Origin: Notospermus geniculatus
Taxonomy: Eukaryota; Nemertea; Pilidiophora; Heteronemertea; Lineidae
Assembly: GCA_002633025.1 (NCBI GenBank)
Contig: NMRB01002072.1
Span: 41,246 to 105,245, forward strand
DNA: 64,000 nucleotides
Direction: 5' to 3'
Shown: positions 9,696 through 19,571 of the stretch, piece after piece
Numbering within the stretch: position 1 is the stretch's first letter
Layout: each line of letters begins with the position of its first letter
Position numbers and translations under genes: made by a program
The notes under the pieces: model-generated
Database searches by the model: none
Seen by the model: only the letters and a program-made list of their open reading frames with translations
Told to the model about the DNA's origin: nothing

Positions 9696-12600
9696 CTACA
9701 GCGGGCGTTGGGAGGGCACAGGTCCAGTAGTTTGGCAGTAGAACATGAACTGCAACACATGAATGTTGTTATATCCGTCATCTCATAATTTTCGTTAGAT
9801 CGTTCAAAAAATAATAGACCTCCCTTACCACGACATTCGGAGGAGCTGAGAGCATTGACACAACAACATTGGCAATATCTTCACTTCGTAGTTTCTGTAA
9901 GGAAATATAAAACAAATGTGTAGAGTCTAACTGAAAAGATCGAACTGACCAATCAGATCCAGAGATTCACATTGAGTGTACATTTACATCAGGCACTTTC
10001 ACCGTGGAGAATCAGCAGCAACCTCGCCGATTTTTCCTCCCAGGCAGCTGCACTAGCCGGTCGGCATTTTACTCCTCACCGATTCAAAATGGCGGACGTG
10101 GAGAAGATGCCCATAAAAACAGGTAAAAAGGTGATGATTAAAGTGTTCTAATCGGGACGAGACATTGTGGCCGAGGCGGCTATTTCTACGATACCAACGA
10201 TTCGATTGATGTATATTTTGTCTTGATATGTGATCTAGCAGTGACGTTTGAACCAAAAAAGTTGCGAAAACGGCACCCGATAGGTGCAGAAAGAAGCCGG
10301 CGTTATGGTGAAGAAATGTACATGTCGCGTAACTTTTTTGGTTCAAACGTCACTGCTAGATCACATATTAAGACAAAGTATACATCAATCGAATCGTTGG
10401 TATCGTAGAAATAGCCTCGGTGATGCCTCGTCTCGATTAGAACACTTTAATCATCACCTTTTTACCTGTTTTTATGGGCATCTTCTCCAGGTCCGCCATT
10501 TTGAATCGGTGAGGAGTAAAATGCCGACCGGCGAGTGCAGCTGCCTGGGGGGCGGGGGGGGGGGGAATCGGCGAGGTTGCTGCTGATTCTCCACGGTGAC
10601 TTTGACTGGTCCCCGTCTTTGCCGCTCCTCTCCCGCAGAGCTAGCGCTACTCTCCGTTCCACAACGAATGAGCGCCATGGGAGTGCAGCGGCAACGACGG
10701 AAACCAGTCTAATCAGGCACTTGAGGAATATGATAAAGACACAATTATCAATCCTACCAGTATCATCAACAATTATCAATCCTACCAGTATCATCAACAA
10801 TTCATGAAAAAAATAAAAACGAAAATGAGAAAAAAATGTCTATACATTTGAAATCATGGGGCCATTATTCACGAAGCCGTCGCAACTTTGCGTGCACGCA
10901 AGTCTATTGTTCGGCTGTACATGCCGTATTGTTCACTGACAATAGATTTGCGTGCACGGAAAGTTGCGAAGGCTTCATGAATATGGCCCCTCTGCGCACA
11001 TACAGGGGCGGATCCAGGATTTGGGAAAAGAGGGGGCACCCTGTACCAGGAACATTGAAATTTGCGTCCAATTCCATAAACTCACGGTCTATTTTACAGA
11101 TTCGTTGGCCAAAAGTAGAGGCGCGCGCCCAGTGCGCCCCCTCTGGATCCGCGCCTGCATATAGATGCACCCTTCCTATAATAATGTGGCGTTGGATGTT
11201 CAAAGCTGACGTATAAGAATGATTTAATTCTAAGCGTTCAAATGGCCATACAAAGGATACTGTCACAGCTGACTGCATTTCTTGAATTCCTTTGTCAAAT
11301 GGGGAAATGTTAGTTCCAACATTAGCCACAGACTTATAGACGGGGCAATATATGGTTGGACCCCAAAGAAATTGCTACAAAGGTTTTCTCAACTTTTTTG
11401 GTGATATTCAAGGTGGAGAATAACATACTAAAAGTCTACCACAATCGGACCCCTCGAATTTTTTTTTCAAGATGGCCGTCGTAACCATAAAATAGACAGT
11501 CATAATCTCCCTTATTACTCATTGTACAACCATAGTTTTGGTGTCTACACCCAGGTTTGGGGGGTCAGAGAATGCAATGGTGCCGTCAAAATTAATGTCA
11601 TGTGAGTGGTTACTGAGAAATTTTATGGCAATATTTATATTTAATAGAAATATGATTGGAAAAGTCAATAGATTCTCAACCAGCATAGTTATAAAAGTGG
11701 TGCTGCCACCTACAGACGATCCAATGTACTACACGTGGGCAAAGCTATTACGTCAGGTTATATAAAAGAAGGCAACGTATTTTCGATATTTATCACCGAC
11801 CAAATTGAATAAACTAATGGATGATACTCACGTCGGGAATCTCGTTGTATTCGCGCCCAAATGCTCGCATGAAAAACTCGGTTTGTCCAGCTCCAGATGA
11901 TATTTGCTTGAAGGCGAAAGAGAAACACAGTCATACGAATACCACGGTGCCCAATCAATATTGCCGTACAGCTGCGGGAGAAGCCTAAGCAGGCCTCGCA
12001 CGAGGACGGTTCTGACGGCGGTTCAGCACGGTTCAATAGGGAGGTTTAGAAATCAAACGATAACTTTATTTTTCATACTACACATTAACCGGATTTTATA
12101 TTGCATTTATCGCTTGATTTCTAAACCTCCCTATTGAACCGTGCTGAACCGCCGTCAGAACTGTCCTCATGTGAGGCCTGCTTAATTCTCCCGCAGCCGT
12201 ACAGTTGATTTTAAAATTGCCGATTTTCGATGCGTTCTCCTGCGAATTTCTGGGAGATATTGCAGCAGCTAGGCTTTTTTAGTGTATTCATTCACCTAGG
12301 GTTATCATTTTGCCCTGCAATGCAGGGCAATGCTGAATGGGTGAATGTCGTCCAGTCCTGATCCTACACAATGATCCCTAGCCGAAGCCCCTAACCCCAA
12401 CCCTGACCCTCAACCCTTGTCACTGACCCCTACCCTAATCCTAAACATACATGTAGTCCTGACCCTAACCGTAAACGCTAAACATCCTAACTCCGTATCC
12501 TGGGTACACTGGTTTACGACATGATTGTTTTAATAGGAATTTTAATACAGTGGAACCCCTCTAAGTCGACCACCCATGAGACCGGAGCGAAGTGGTCAGT

Positions 12601-15600
12601 TTAGAGGGGTGGTCACTTTAGCCAGGTTGAGATGAGGGGGGGGGCACTTTGATTGCTAACTCATGTGATCAAAGGACTTTGATTATGATGATTAAAAGGT
12701 GAATTATGGTCAGCAGCCTCAATAACAAATGAATACCTTCACAAAATCTTACACTTTAGAAGCTTGCTTTAGCTTGGCTTTGGTGTTTGGCCCAGAAGAT
12801 CATTCTGACCACCTCCATATTCTGACTACATGTACATTTGTACATGTATTTCAAAAGAGCCCATGTTCAAATGCACACAATTTTGTGGTCGTGGTCAATT
12901 TAGAGGGGTTGAAATGAAGCTTGGGACCCACCATCTGAGTGGGTGGTCACGGTCGGGGTAGAGGGGTGGTCGACTTAGCTAATGGAAAATGTGAAGGATT
13001 TCATTGGGACCGACAAAAATCGGTCAGTTTGGAGGGGTGGTCAAGTAAGAGGGGTGGTCAGACTGAGGGGTTCCACTGTATTGTAAAGCGCCACTGACGA
13101 TTTATTTCAAAGTGGCGCTATATTAAGTAATAAATATTATTATTTGACATTAACAGTTTGTGCCTCAGCAATGGTATTTATGGCATCTCAGCTTTGCCAA
13201 GCGTGTGTGACCGGAACTTTCTCCCGCAGCTGTACGGCAAGATTGATGTTAGTCCGAACGTCTGACTCGTATTGCTATTTTTAGAATCTGCTGGACGCTA
13301 ATACAGAGTCAGATGATGAGTAACCGAAGAACCAGATTTTGGTTCTACGTCATCAGCGTGATCAGATCACGGATTGGTGGTTCCCGTATCACGTGACCTC
13401 AAACTGTAAAGATGGCGATGCTGTGCATTCGCCGATTCGGCTTTTCGAGAGGAATATTTTTCGTGATTTTGATAACAAATTGCGGTTTTCTTAATGTTTG
13501 TCTGGCTAAGAGTGAACAGAGAGCGTGATTGCGAGTGTAGCTGGTTGAAACAGCAAGTAAAATGCCTGAGAGCAGCGTTGTCAAGTGATACGATTGCCGT
13601 GCATTAAATGTATTCAAAACACGACCTGGAGATGGACAGACCAATCAAAATAGACCCCCGCGATAGGCTTCATCTGACTCTTGTTGCGGCCGTCAGTTCT
13701 GCAAATGAGCAACAGGAGGCAGTGTTCGGACTAGATTGATGTCCGCTTCTTTTGTTCAGGGGACATCCCATGACAGAAGTTCCTGTCTGTTAGTGTCCGG
13801 CCTATTGTATCTGCCGCTTATTCCGTCAGAATCTTTTGTTGGGGGACATCTCATAACGGGGTACATGACATTCTACTACACCGGCATGCCAGTTACATTT
13901 CACTAGTTTTAACCACTAGTGACACCTATTGAGGCAGTGGGCTAGGGTTCCCATTATCATAATGCTTACCGAAATTCGTATCTGCGATTTCATTTCTTGT
14001 AGTTCCAATCGGAGCGACTCTGTCATCGCAGTCACCGCAAACTTCGTCGCGGTATAGAAGTGAAATAAACCACCGGGTATAACCTTGTGGCCTATAACGC
14101 TGAATAAAATGAAAAAACACAGGATCGATGAAAATACACTCGTCCCCAGTGTTTAGGTGGCCATAGATAGGCCTATAGACCCACTAATTAACCACTTGCA
14201 TGATTGGCGCCAAAAGTGAACGATCATCAATAGACGGCGCTGTTTGACGAGAGATTCAATCACAAGCATCAACTCAGGTTTAACCGACGCCGCCGTAAGA
14301 CACTTTCTGATTGGCTATGATACGTCTACAAAATGTGCACTGTGTATTCATACTTGAAAAGTCAACACGATTAACGCCATTTGCAATTTGATCGATGTTA
14401 TCACGCACCTGTTAGTGTGCAATCACGTTTCCGACATTTTGAATGTTATATATCCAGTTGTTTCATTTTTTAAAGCTGGCCGAGAAGCACTAATTTGGTT
14501 CATTCACCCAGCAAATCGCATGGCAAATTCCCAGCGGGGATTCCCGATTCGGACAGCTAACGCCGTCTATTGGTGAACTTTGAGGCTGACATCAACTGAA
14601 GCAGTTTCTGAGCGCGGCTAACGTAGTGGGTAGCGGTTTGAATCTGCGGGCCGAGTTTACGATAAAAATGGCAACTGTGGTCCAATACATTTGGCATCTG
14701 ATACATCTCAGGGTATCGATGTTGGTACAAATAACGGCTGCCTTACCTGTTGATGTTGATGATGTGTCCATCGTCAACACCTCTCTTTTTCATAGAACTG
14801 AGAGCCTCACGCGCACATATTGCCACACCAAGGACATTCACCTGCAAAAAATACACGAAGGATTCGTGAAGACCTGTCCAACAGAGATGCGTTCTAAAGC
14901 CTGCCGCACACTTGAGCTATCCGCTGAGCAAAAAGTCATTCGAGACCGTTTGCTCAGCAGATAGCTCGCGTGTGCGTGTAATTTCGGTGAGTTTTTTGCC
15001 TCGCGAGGCAGAAAGCTCGCGTGTGCGCCTATTTTTCGGTGAGCTATCTGCTGAGCAAACGGTCTCGAATGACCTTTTGCTCAGCAGATAACTCCAGTGT
15101 GCGGCAGGCTTAACATCTTGATACCATTCAATGCCGCTGGCGCGCTAAGACTAGGCGGACATGGACGGTAAATGGACGGCAATTCTCAGTGCGGCAGGGG
15201 TATTTTTAGAGTTGACTGACCCAACGTTGCTCGACACGTCATTCAGCCAGGTCTGTCGACTTGAAAAAACATCCCTACCGCATTGAGATTTGCCATCCAT
15301 GTGCGCCTAGCCGAACCTGGTCAACCGGGCCATGAGCACAAATGTTTAGGTAAAACAATTGTCTGAGAGGATCATTGGTAGTGCTATATCATGGACAATG
15401 AATACCCACGACGCCATTGTAGAACGAATAGTAGGCCAGGGACACAGGGGCGGATCCAGGATTTTGGAATACGGGGGGCCGGTCACCATCAGCCACAGGC
15501 TGACGGAGTAGAGTCGCAAGGCGCGGAGCCACAACGGGGGCATGACTTCCTCATCTATTTGCTCGTTTTTTCNNNNNNNNNNNNNNNNNNNNNNNNNNNN

Positions 15601-16697
15601 NNNNNNNNNNNNNNNNNNNNNNNNNNNNNNNNNNNNNNNNNNNNNNGGGAACACTCGCAGATGGGGAACGCTCAAAAACGTTACACCGGGCCGCCGAGGG
15701 CGGTCGTTGGAGGCGGGCACCGAATATGTCCGCGCCGACGGGGGTTTGGGGGGCCAGAAAATTTTGAAATCTAGAAGGCCGTGGACGCCATTTCCTGGCA
15801 TCTCAGTATCAAAACAGAAGCTTTATTTTTGCGTGTTTGCTTACTGTCGCAAATTATTGAGAAAAAAAAATTGGTACAGCGAGCAGGGGGGTCACGACTC
15901 CCAACCCCTCTGGATCCGCGCCTGCTTACTTCGAACATGTGCCGCCATTCCTCCGTTTTTCCATTCACCATCGGCGCATTATATGCGAGAGCAGCATTAT
16001 TTATGAGGACGTCAACGCCGCCATATTTTTTATTTATCTCATCAAACATGGCAAGTATCTCGCCCTCCGTTGAGACGTCACATTTGATCGGCAAGGCTGA
16101 ACCCGGGCCGACTTTGTTCATTTCTGTCGCAGCTTCCTGAAATAAATTAGGACAGTTTTATTGTTTGACCGCGACTATGAAACCATTGTATACCGTGTAG
16201 CTCTAGAGAGGTTTAGAAATCAAACGATCAACGTAAACTTTACGACAACGTTATTTTTCATAGTCAGATTTTATATTGCATTTTCGGTACAGAAATAACG
16301 TTGGTGTTAACGTTAGTACGTTTATCGTTTGATTTCTAAACCTCCCTATTAAGTGACCGCAGCCGTAAGTGCATTATCACCACCGACAATGGACTAAATA
16401 AAAGAGATTGAAGGGCCGGGCCTGTCACACTGAAGTAGTTCTCAAAACGTCCTGTCCCGTCCTAAAAAATCGTAAAACGTTTAGCCTAGAACCTGTAACA
16501 TTTTCAAGAACGTACTGAAAACTAGCTCAGTGTGATGGGGGCATAATGCAGTAAACTTCACCTACCTGCAATCTCGCGAAGTCTCTCGCGCATATGACGA
16601 CCTTCATGCCGTGTTTTACGAGAGCGAGTGCAGTAGCCCCACCAAAACCGGTGTACCCGCCGGTCACAACAGCCACTCGACCCTTCCAGCGATCCAT
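9696..16697 (-). CDS. DHRS11: DHRS11-like short-chain dehydrogenase/reductase, multi-exon
   Basis: Minus-strand gene. Exons that I could join in phase: 16697-16566 (44 codons), 16136-15930 (69 codons), 14841-14747, 14099-13970, 11906-11832 (25 codons) and 9894-9829 (22 codons). Every junction has GT/AG and matching phase (0,0,2,0,0). A candidate terminal exon 9749-9696 adds 17 residues and a stop, giving about 252 residues, normal for the family; it is the weakest part. Features in order: start MDRWKGRVAVVTGG with the TGG-x3-GFG cofactor loop, CDV, NNAA (usually NNAG), VNVLGVAICAREA, a catalytic Ser in NINS formed across an intron, and the catalytic FYTATK (Y-x3-K). The family reduces steroids and carbonyl compounds with NADPH in the cytosol. 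Introns 2 to 5 are full of fold-back elements, and intron 2 holds an N gap. Confidence 0.92.
10000..10601. repeat. Large palindrome carrying an ATGGCGGAC segment in both arms
   Basis: Left arm about 10000-10267, right arm about 10326-10601, with a roughly 58-bp loop. Both arms contain a short frame beginning MAD(V/L)EKMPIKTG in a good start context (AAAATGG), at 10089 on plus and 10499 on minus, followed by ACAG/GTAAAAA, which looks like a splice donor. A poly-G run marks the right end. It lies just upstream (in plus coordinates) of the SDR exon at 9829-9894, within intron 5. Confidence 0.85.
10858..10990. mobile_element. Short fold-back element
   Basis: GGGGCCATTATTCACGAAGC is matched inverted by GGCTTCATGAATATGGCCCC, and GCAACTTTGCGTGCACGCAA by its near complement. 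Located in intron 5 of the SDR gene. Confidence 0.85.
11003..11157. mobile_element. MITE with CAGGGGCGGATCCAG ends
   Basis: Ends CAGGGGCGGATCCAGG and CTGGATCCGCGCCTG are imperfect inverted repeats. A longer relative is at 15445-15924. Confidence 0.85.
11963..12204. mobile_element. Fold-back element with a nested GGGAGGTTTAGAAATC MITE
   Basis: Outer arms CCGTACAGCTGCGGGAGAA and TTCTCCCGCAGCCGTACAG. Inside at about 12039-12136 is a copy of the GGGAGGTTTAGAAATCAAAC family, whose other copies are at 16206-16348 and 30436-30599. It starts close to SDR exon 5. Confidence 0.8.
12380..12500. repeat. Degenerate CCCTAACC / CCTGACCC tract
   Basis: Irregular runs of CCCTAACCCC, AACCCTGACCCT and CTACCCTAATCC. 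It resembles decayed telomere-type or simple repeat sequence but has no regular period. Confidence 0.6.
12546..13080. mobile_element. DNA element with TACAGTGGAACCCCTC ends
   Basis: Left end TACAGTGGAACCCCTC and right end GAGGGGTTCCACTGTA are exact inverted repeats with TA at both outer edges. The interior repeats GAGGGGTGGTC several times. It is non-autonomous, and a TA target would fit the mariner/Tc group. Confidence 0.88.
13728..13885. mobile_element. Diverged copy of the CCGGTGTAG MITE
   Basis: Contains GGGGGACATCTCATAACGGG and ends TTCTACTACACCGGC, as in the copies at 108-280 and 27497-27649. The left end is poorly defined. Confidence 0.6.
14895..15122. mobile_element. Palindromic element in SDR intron 2
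   Basis: TAAAGCCTGCCGCACAC at the left and GTGTGCGGCAGGCTTA at the right. The motif TGCTCAGCAGATA is repeated in both directions inside. Confidence 0.85.
15151..15310. mobile_element. MITE, CTAGGCGGACATGG ends
   Basis: Left CTAGGCGGACATGGACGG and right CCATCCATGTGCGCCTAG are inverted, around a shared TGACCCAACG / GTCATTCAGCC core. A second member is at 20375-20530. Confidence 0.82.
15445..15924. mobile_element. DNA element abutting the SDR exon 2 splice donor
   Basis: Ends CAGGGGCGGATCCAGG and CTGGATCCGCGCCTG, as in the 11003-11157 copy. Its right end is immediately next to the donor GTAAG (15925-15929 on the plus strand). It contains the 74-N gap (15573-15646), so its true length is unknown. 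Confidence 0.8.
15573..15646. other. Assembly gap (74 N)
   Basis: Seventy-four N inside the transposon in SDR intron 2; the transposon repeat probably defeated assembly. Confidence 0.95.
16206..16348. mobile_element. GGGAGGTTTAGAAATC MITE in SDR intron 1
   Basis: AGAGGTTTAGAAATCAAACG and its inverted end CGTTTGATTTCTAAACCTCC. The subterminal part includes ACGTAAACTTTACGACAACG. Members also at 12039-12136 and 30436-30599. Confidence 0.88.
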
Positions 16698-16739
16698 CCT
16701 GGACACGATTATATGCAGCGAGAGCGATTTTGAAGACAC

Positions 16740-17726
16740 TAGCGCAAGTTACTTGTGGTTGAAATGATCAGCCCAGGAATGCGATTAGATCTAAAAATCA
16801 GTATTTTTTACATCTCGACATAAATCAATGTCAAGTAATTGTGTTATTTTTAAGAAACCATTAAAAATTATCATTCAACTAACGCGGTCATGATCCACTT
16901 TCTTATGCGCTCAGACGAGATTTTTACTGTGATTAGGCCCCTACACAATGCTCTAAAAAAAGCAAACGTGCATTCGATGAAAAACAACCGGATAAAACGT
17001 CCAATGTGTATTTGTAAAAAAAGAACAGTTTTTTCAAACTTTTGGAAGTGCAGCGACACTTGTGTCTTAATTGTAATTTGTGTATTATGCCAGCTACATG
17101 TACACATGTAATCGGTAATGGGGGTCCAAAAAATACATTGGCGTAAAATGTGGGGAAAAATTAAGAAACCATTTTTAATAAGGCTGCCGTTCGTCAGTAT
17201 AAGGAATGCACACCCAAACCTTCACGAGTTATAAAAAGAAGTAATGATTTCAATATGAAAAAGGTCCGTGCACGAGTTTTTTTCTATTATATAGGCTATA
17301 AATTTATTACAATAGTCCCGTTGACAGTATACTGAATTACAAAGAAATAAATGGAAAAATGCACAACTGAGACCAACTTGCTGAAGGAGATCGATAGTAC
17401 ATGTATTGAAAGCTGATGACAATACCAGGGCCTAATTAAGTCTTACTTGCATGCAGGAGCAGAGCTTGATCCGAGAGATTTGAATCGGGAAGGAATGGGA
17501 GCAGTCAGTTGCGCTTTTAGCCAAAACACCGCAGCAAATTTCTAGCGGACCAATACAATATAAAATCTTCCTGATTTTGGTATGCACCAACGAAGATTAT
17601 CTTCTCAAGTTGAGCCACAGCTTTTCAATTGTTCAGGTTTGCCAGGACATGATGTGACAATGGAAAACCCTGGGAAGGGAAACCGTGTACTACACCCCTC
17701 AGTACAAGTGTCCAGACCGGCCAGAT
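16740..17726. other. Intergenic, upstream of the SDR gene
   Basis: AT-rich. It should contain the SDR promoter, but no element could be defined and no gene is supported. Confidence 0.45.
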
Positions 17727-18114
17727 TTTAAAGGGAGACTTCATTCATTATGTTCAATTTTGAATTTTTGAAATACCGTTTTAACGATATTTCAAAAATT
17801 CAAAATTAATAATAAAATACATTCAAATTCATTGATATATGCAACATGTCTTTTTTTTTAAAATCAACAAACTCATCATTTAAAGTATTTTAATTCCATC
17901 CCAAGGGGACCATTGCAGAGCACATGTGATGTCATATGTGCTCAATGCATATTTATGGTAAAACCAATAGGCCTAGGCAGTCACAGCATTAACTCATTCA
18001 CTACAAAGGTCGTCAGCCTATTGACACTAGTGACGTCACAACTCATGGCAATATGTAGTCTCCATGGATTGATAAAAATTCAAAAGTTTACAATGAGTGG
18101 CGTCTCCCTTTAAA
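17727..18114. mobile_element. Element with TTTAAAGGGAGAC ends
   Basis: TTTAAAGGGAGACTTCATTC at the left is matched by GAGTGGCGTCTCCCTTTAAA at the right. Near the left end is a small palindrome (17757-17812: TTGAATTTTTGAAATA / TATTTCAAAAATTCAA). Confidence 0.8.
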
Positions 18115-18176
18115 GTCGCACAGTATTGAATTTTTTGGTATTTTCAAAGTGTTAGGAGACTGCAGGTAGAGGTCCC

Positions 18177-19099
18177 ACAATCTAAATTTTGCTGGGTAAT
18201 TTTCGCGACCCAATTGCTGTGATGACAAATTTGGGTTATATTTAGGTCATTTTCGGATACACTCGAATAATTTCTGACCAAATAACAGGGTCATAATTGG
18301 GCCATCCTTGCTGGGCCATTTTTATTACCCAATTACTGGTTCAAGCAAAATGGGTGAAAACTGGGTCGAAAACCAAGTACAGGGATGAAATTATGGATCA
18401 TTTTTGGTTGGGTCAAAATGACCTAGTAGTATTGGGTTGAAATCTACCAATGAACCATTTCTACCTGGCGAGATAACAATTATGTTCTTATGTGAAAAAA
18501 AAATTATAGCGAAATACGTACTTACGAAAACAAATACAGAAGAATATTAATAAACTATGGTTTGAAATCTGCGACACAAATTTAAAGTTGTGGATGTTTC
18601 TCTTTTAGAATTGTGGAAACGATAATTTTATAACATCAGTTTTCTCTCTACCATACAAAAGATCTTGGGCCTGTTTCATAAAGTGACTTTAAGCTAATGG
18701 TACCTTAATGAAATGGAAAGTGCATTGAGTTAATGGTAGCATTAACTTAAAGTCACTTTATGAAACAGGCCCCTTGTGATGCGCATTGGTATACCCCATT
18801 CATAAGATGCAATCAAGCAAATGATGCGTTTTCAACACATTAACCGGGCCAGGAAAATGACCTCAAATTGAGTCACATATACCTTGTTCTATAGGACGGG
18901 GTTAAATGTTTGGGCCAGTTTAATGGCCCAGTATTTGGGTAGGGGTCATTTTCCTGACACAATTTCTGTGTTGAAAACGATGACCAAATTAATTGGGTCA
19001 ACTTAATCCAGCATTTTGTTGATTGCATATTAATCGTATTGTTGGGTCAAAATCAAGCCAATTTGGGTCGAATTTGACCCAGCAAATTTATAGAGTGCA
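18177..19099. mobile_element. Composite GGGTCAA-family element with nested fold-back
   Basis: Starts TCTAAATTTTGCTGGGTAA and ends GACCCAGCAAATTTATAGAG, related to the repeat at 8042-8470. GGGTCA/TGACCC words recur throughout. A nested element (18667-18772, GGCCTGTTTCATAAAGTGAC ends) lies inside. Confidence 0.8.
18667..18772. mobile_element. MITE with GGCCTGTTTCATAAAGTG ends
   Basis: Perfect fold-back of GGGCCTGTTTCATAAAGTGA and its complement. A second copy at 24958-25254 has been split by another insertion. Confidence 0.88.
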
Positions 19100-19571
19100 T
19101 AACCTCGTGAAGGTCCCCCAAAATGCTTGCATGATACGTACTTCAAGAAATCAATGCTTAGTTTTCAGCGCGGCATTGAAAAAACAGCAGGCAGAGCTCT
19201 AATGTATCCATATCGCTGGTTCTGTTGTTTCCGCTGGTTCCGCTAATACGACACGGCCGACCAAAACGTACATGTAGGACGGGATTCTTCAGCTGCGATC
19301 GACCTTAACTCTTTTGACAGGAGCTACGAAAGAGGACTCAAGGCAGATACTCGACACCATGCAGAAAATGGCAGGACATCCGCCAGGACCATGCAGATGG
19401 CACTTTTATATCAGTTGATTCTCTGAGGAATCGTGACATCCTTTGAGGAGACCGTTCCGATTGAAATGATTCCCAAGGACTTAAGGATATGCTATCAAAA
19501 ATGACTTCCTTTGGTGTCAATTCTAGATATTCTAACGGTATATTGCAGTATAATGCAATTTTCATTTCAAC
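19100..19571. other. Region 5' of the PAN-like gene
   Basis: Presumably intronic or promoter sequence; no upstream exon or signal-peptide exon could be supported. Confidence 0.4.

Noticed and set aside
12380-12500. Interstitial telomere array
   Set aside because: CCCTAA words are irregular and mixed with CCCTGA and CCCCAA, with no steady 6-bp period.
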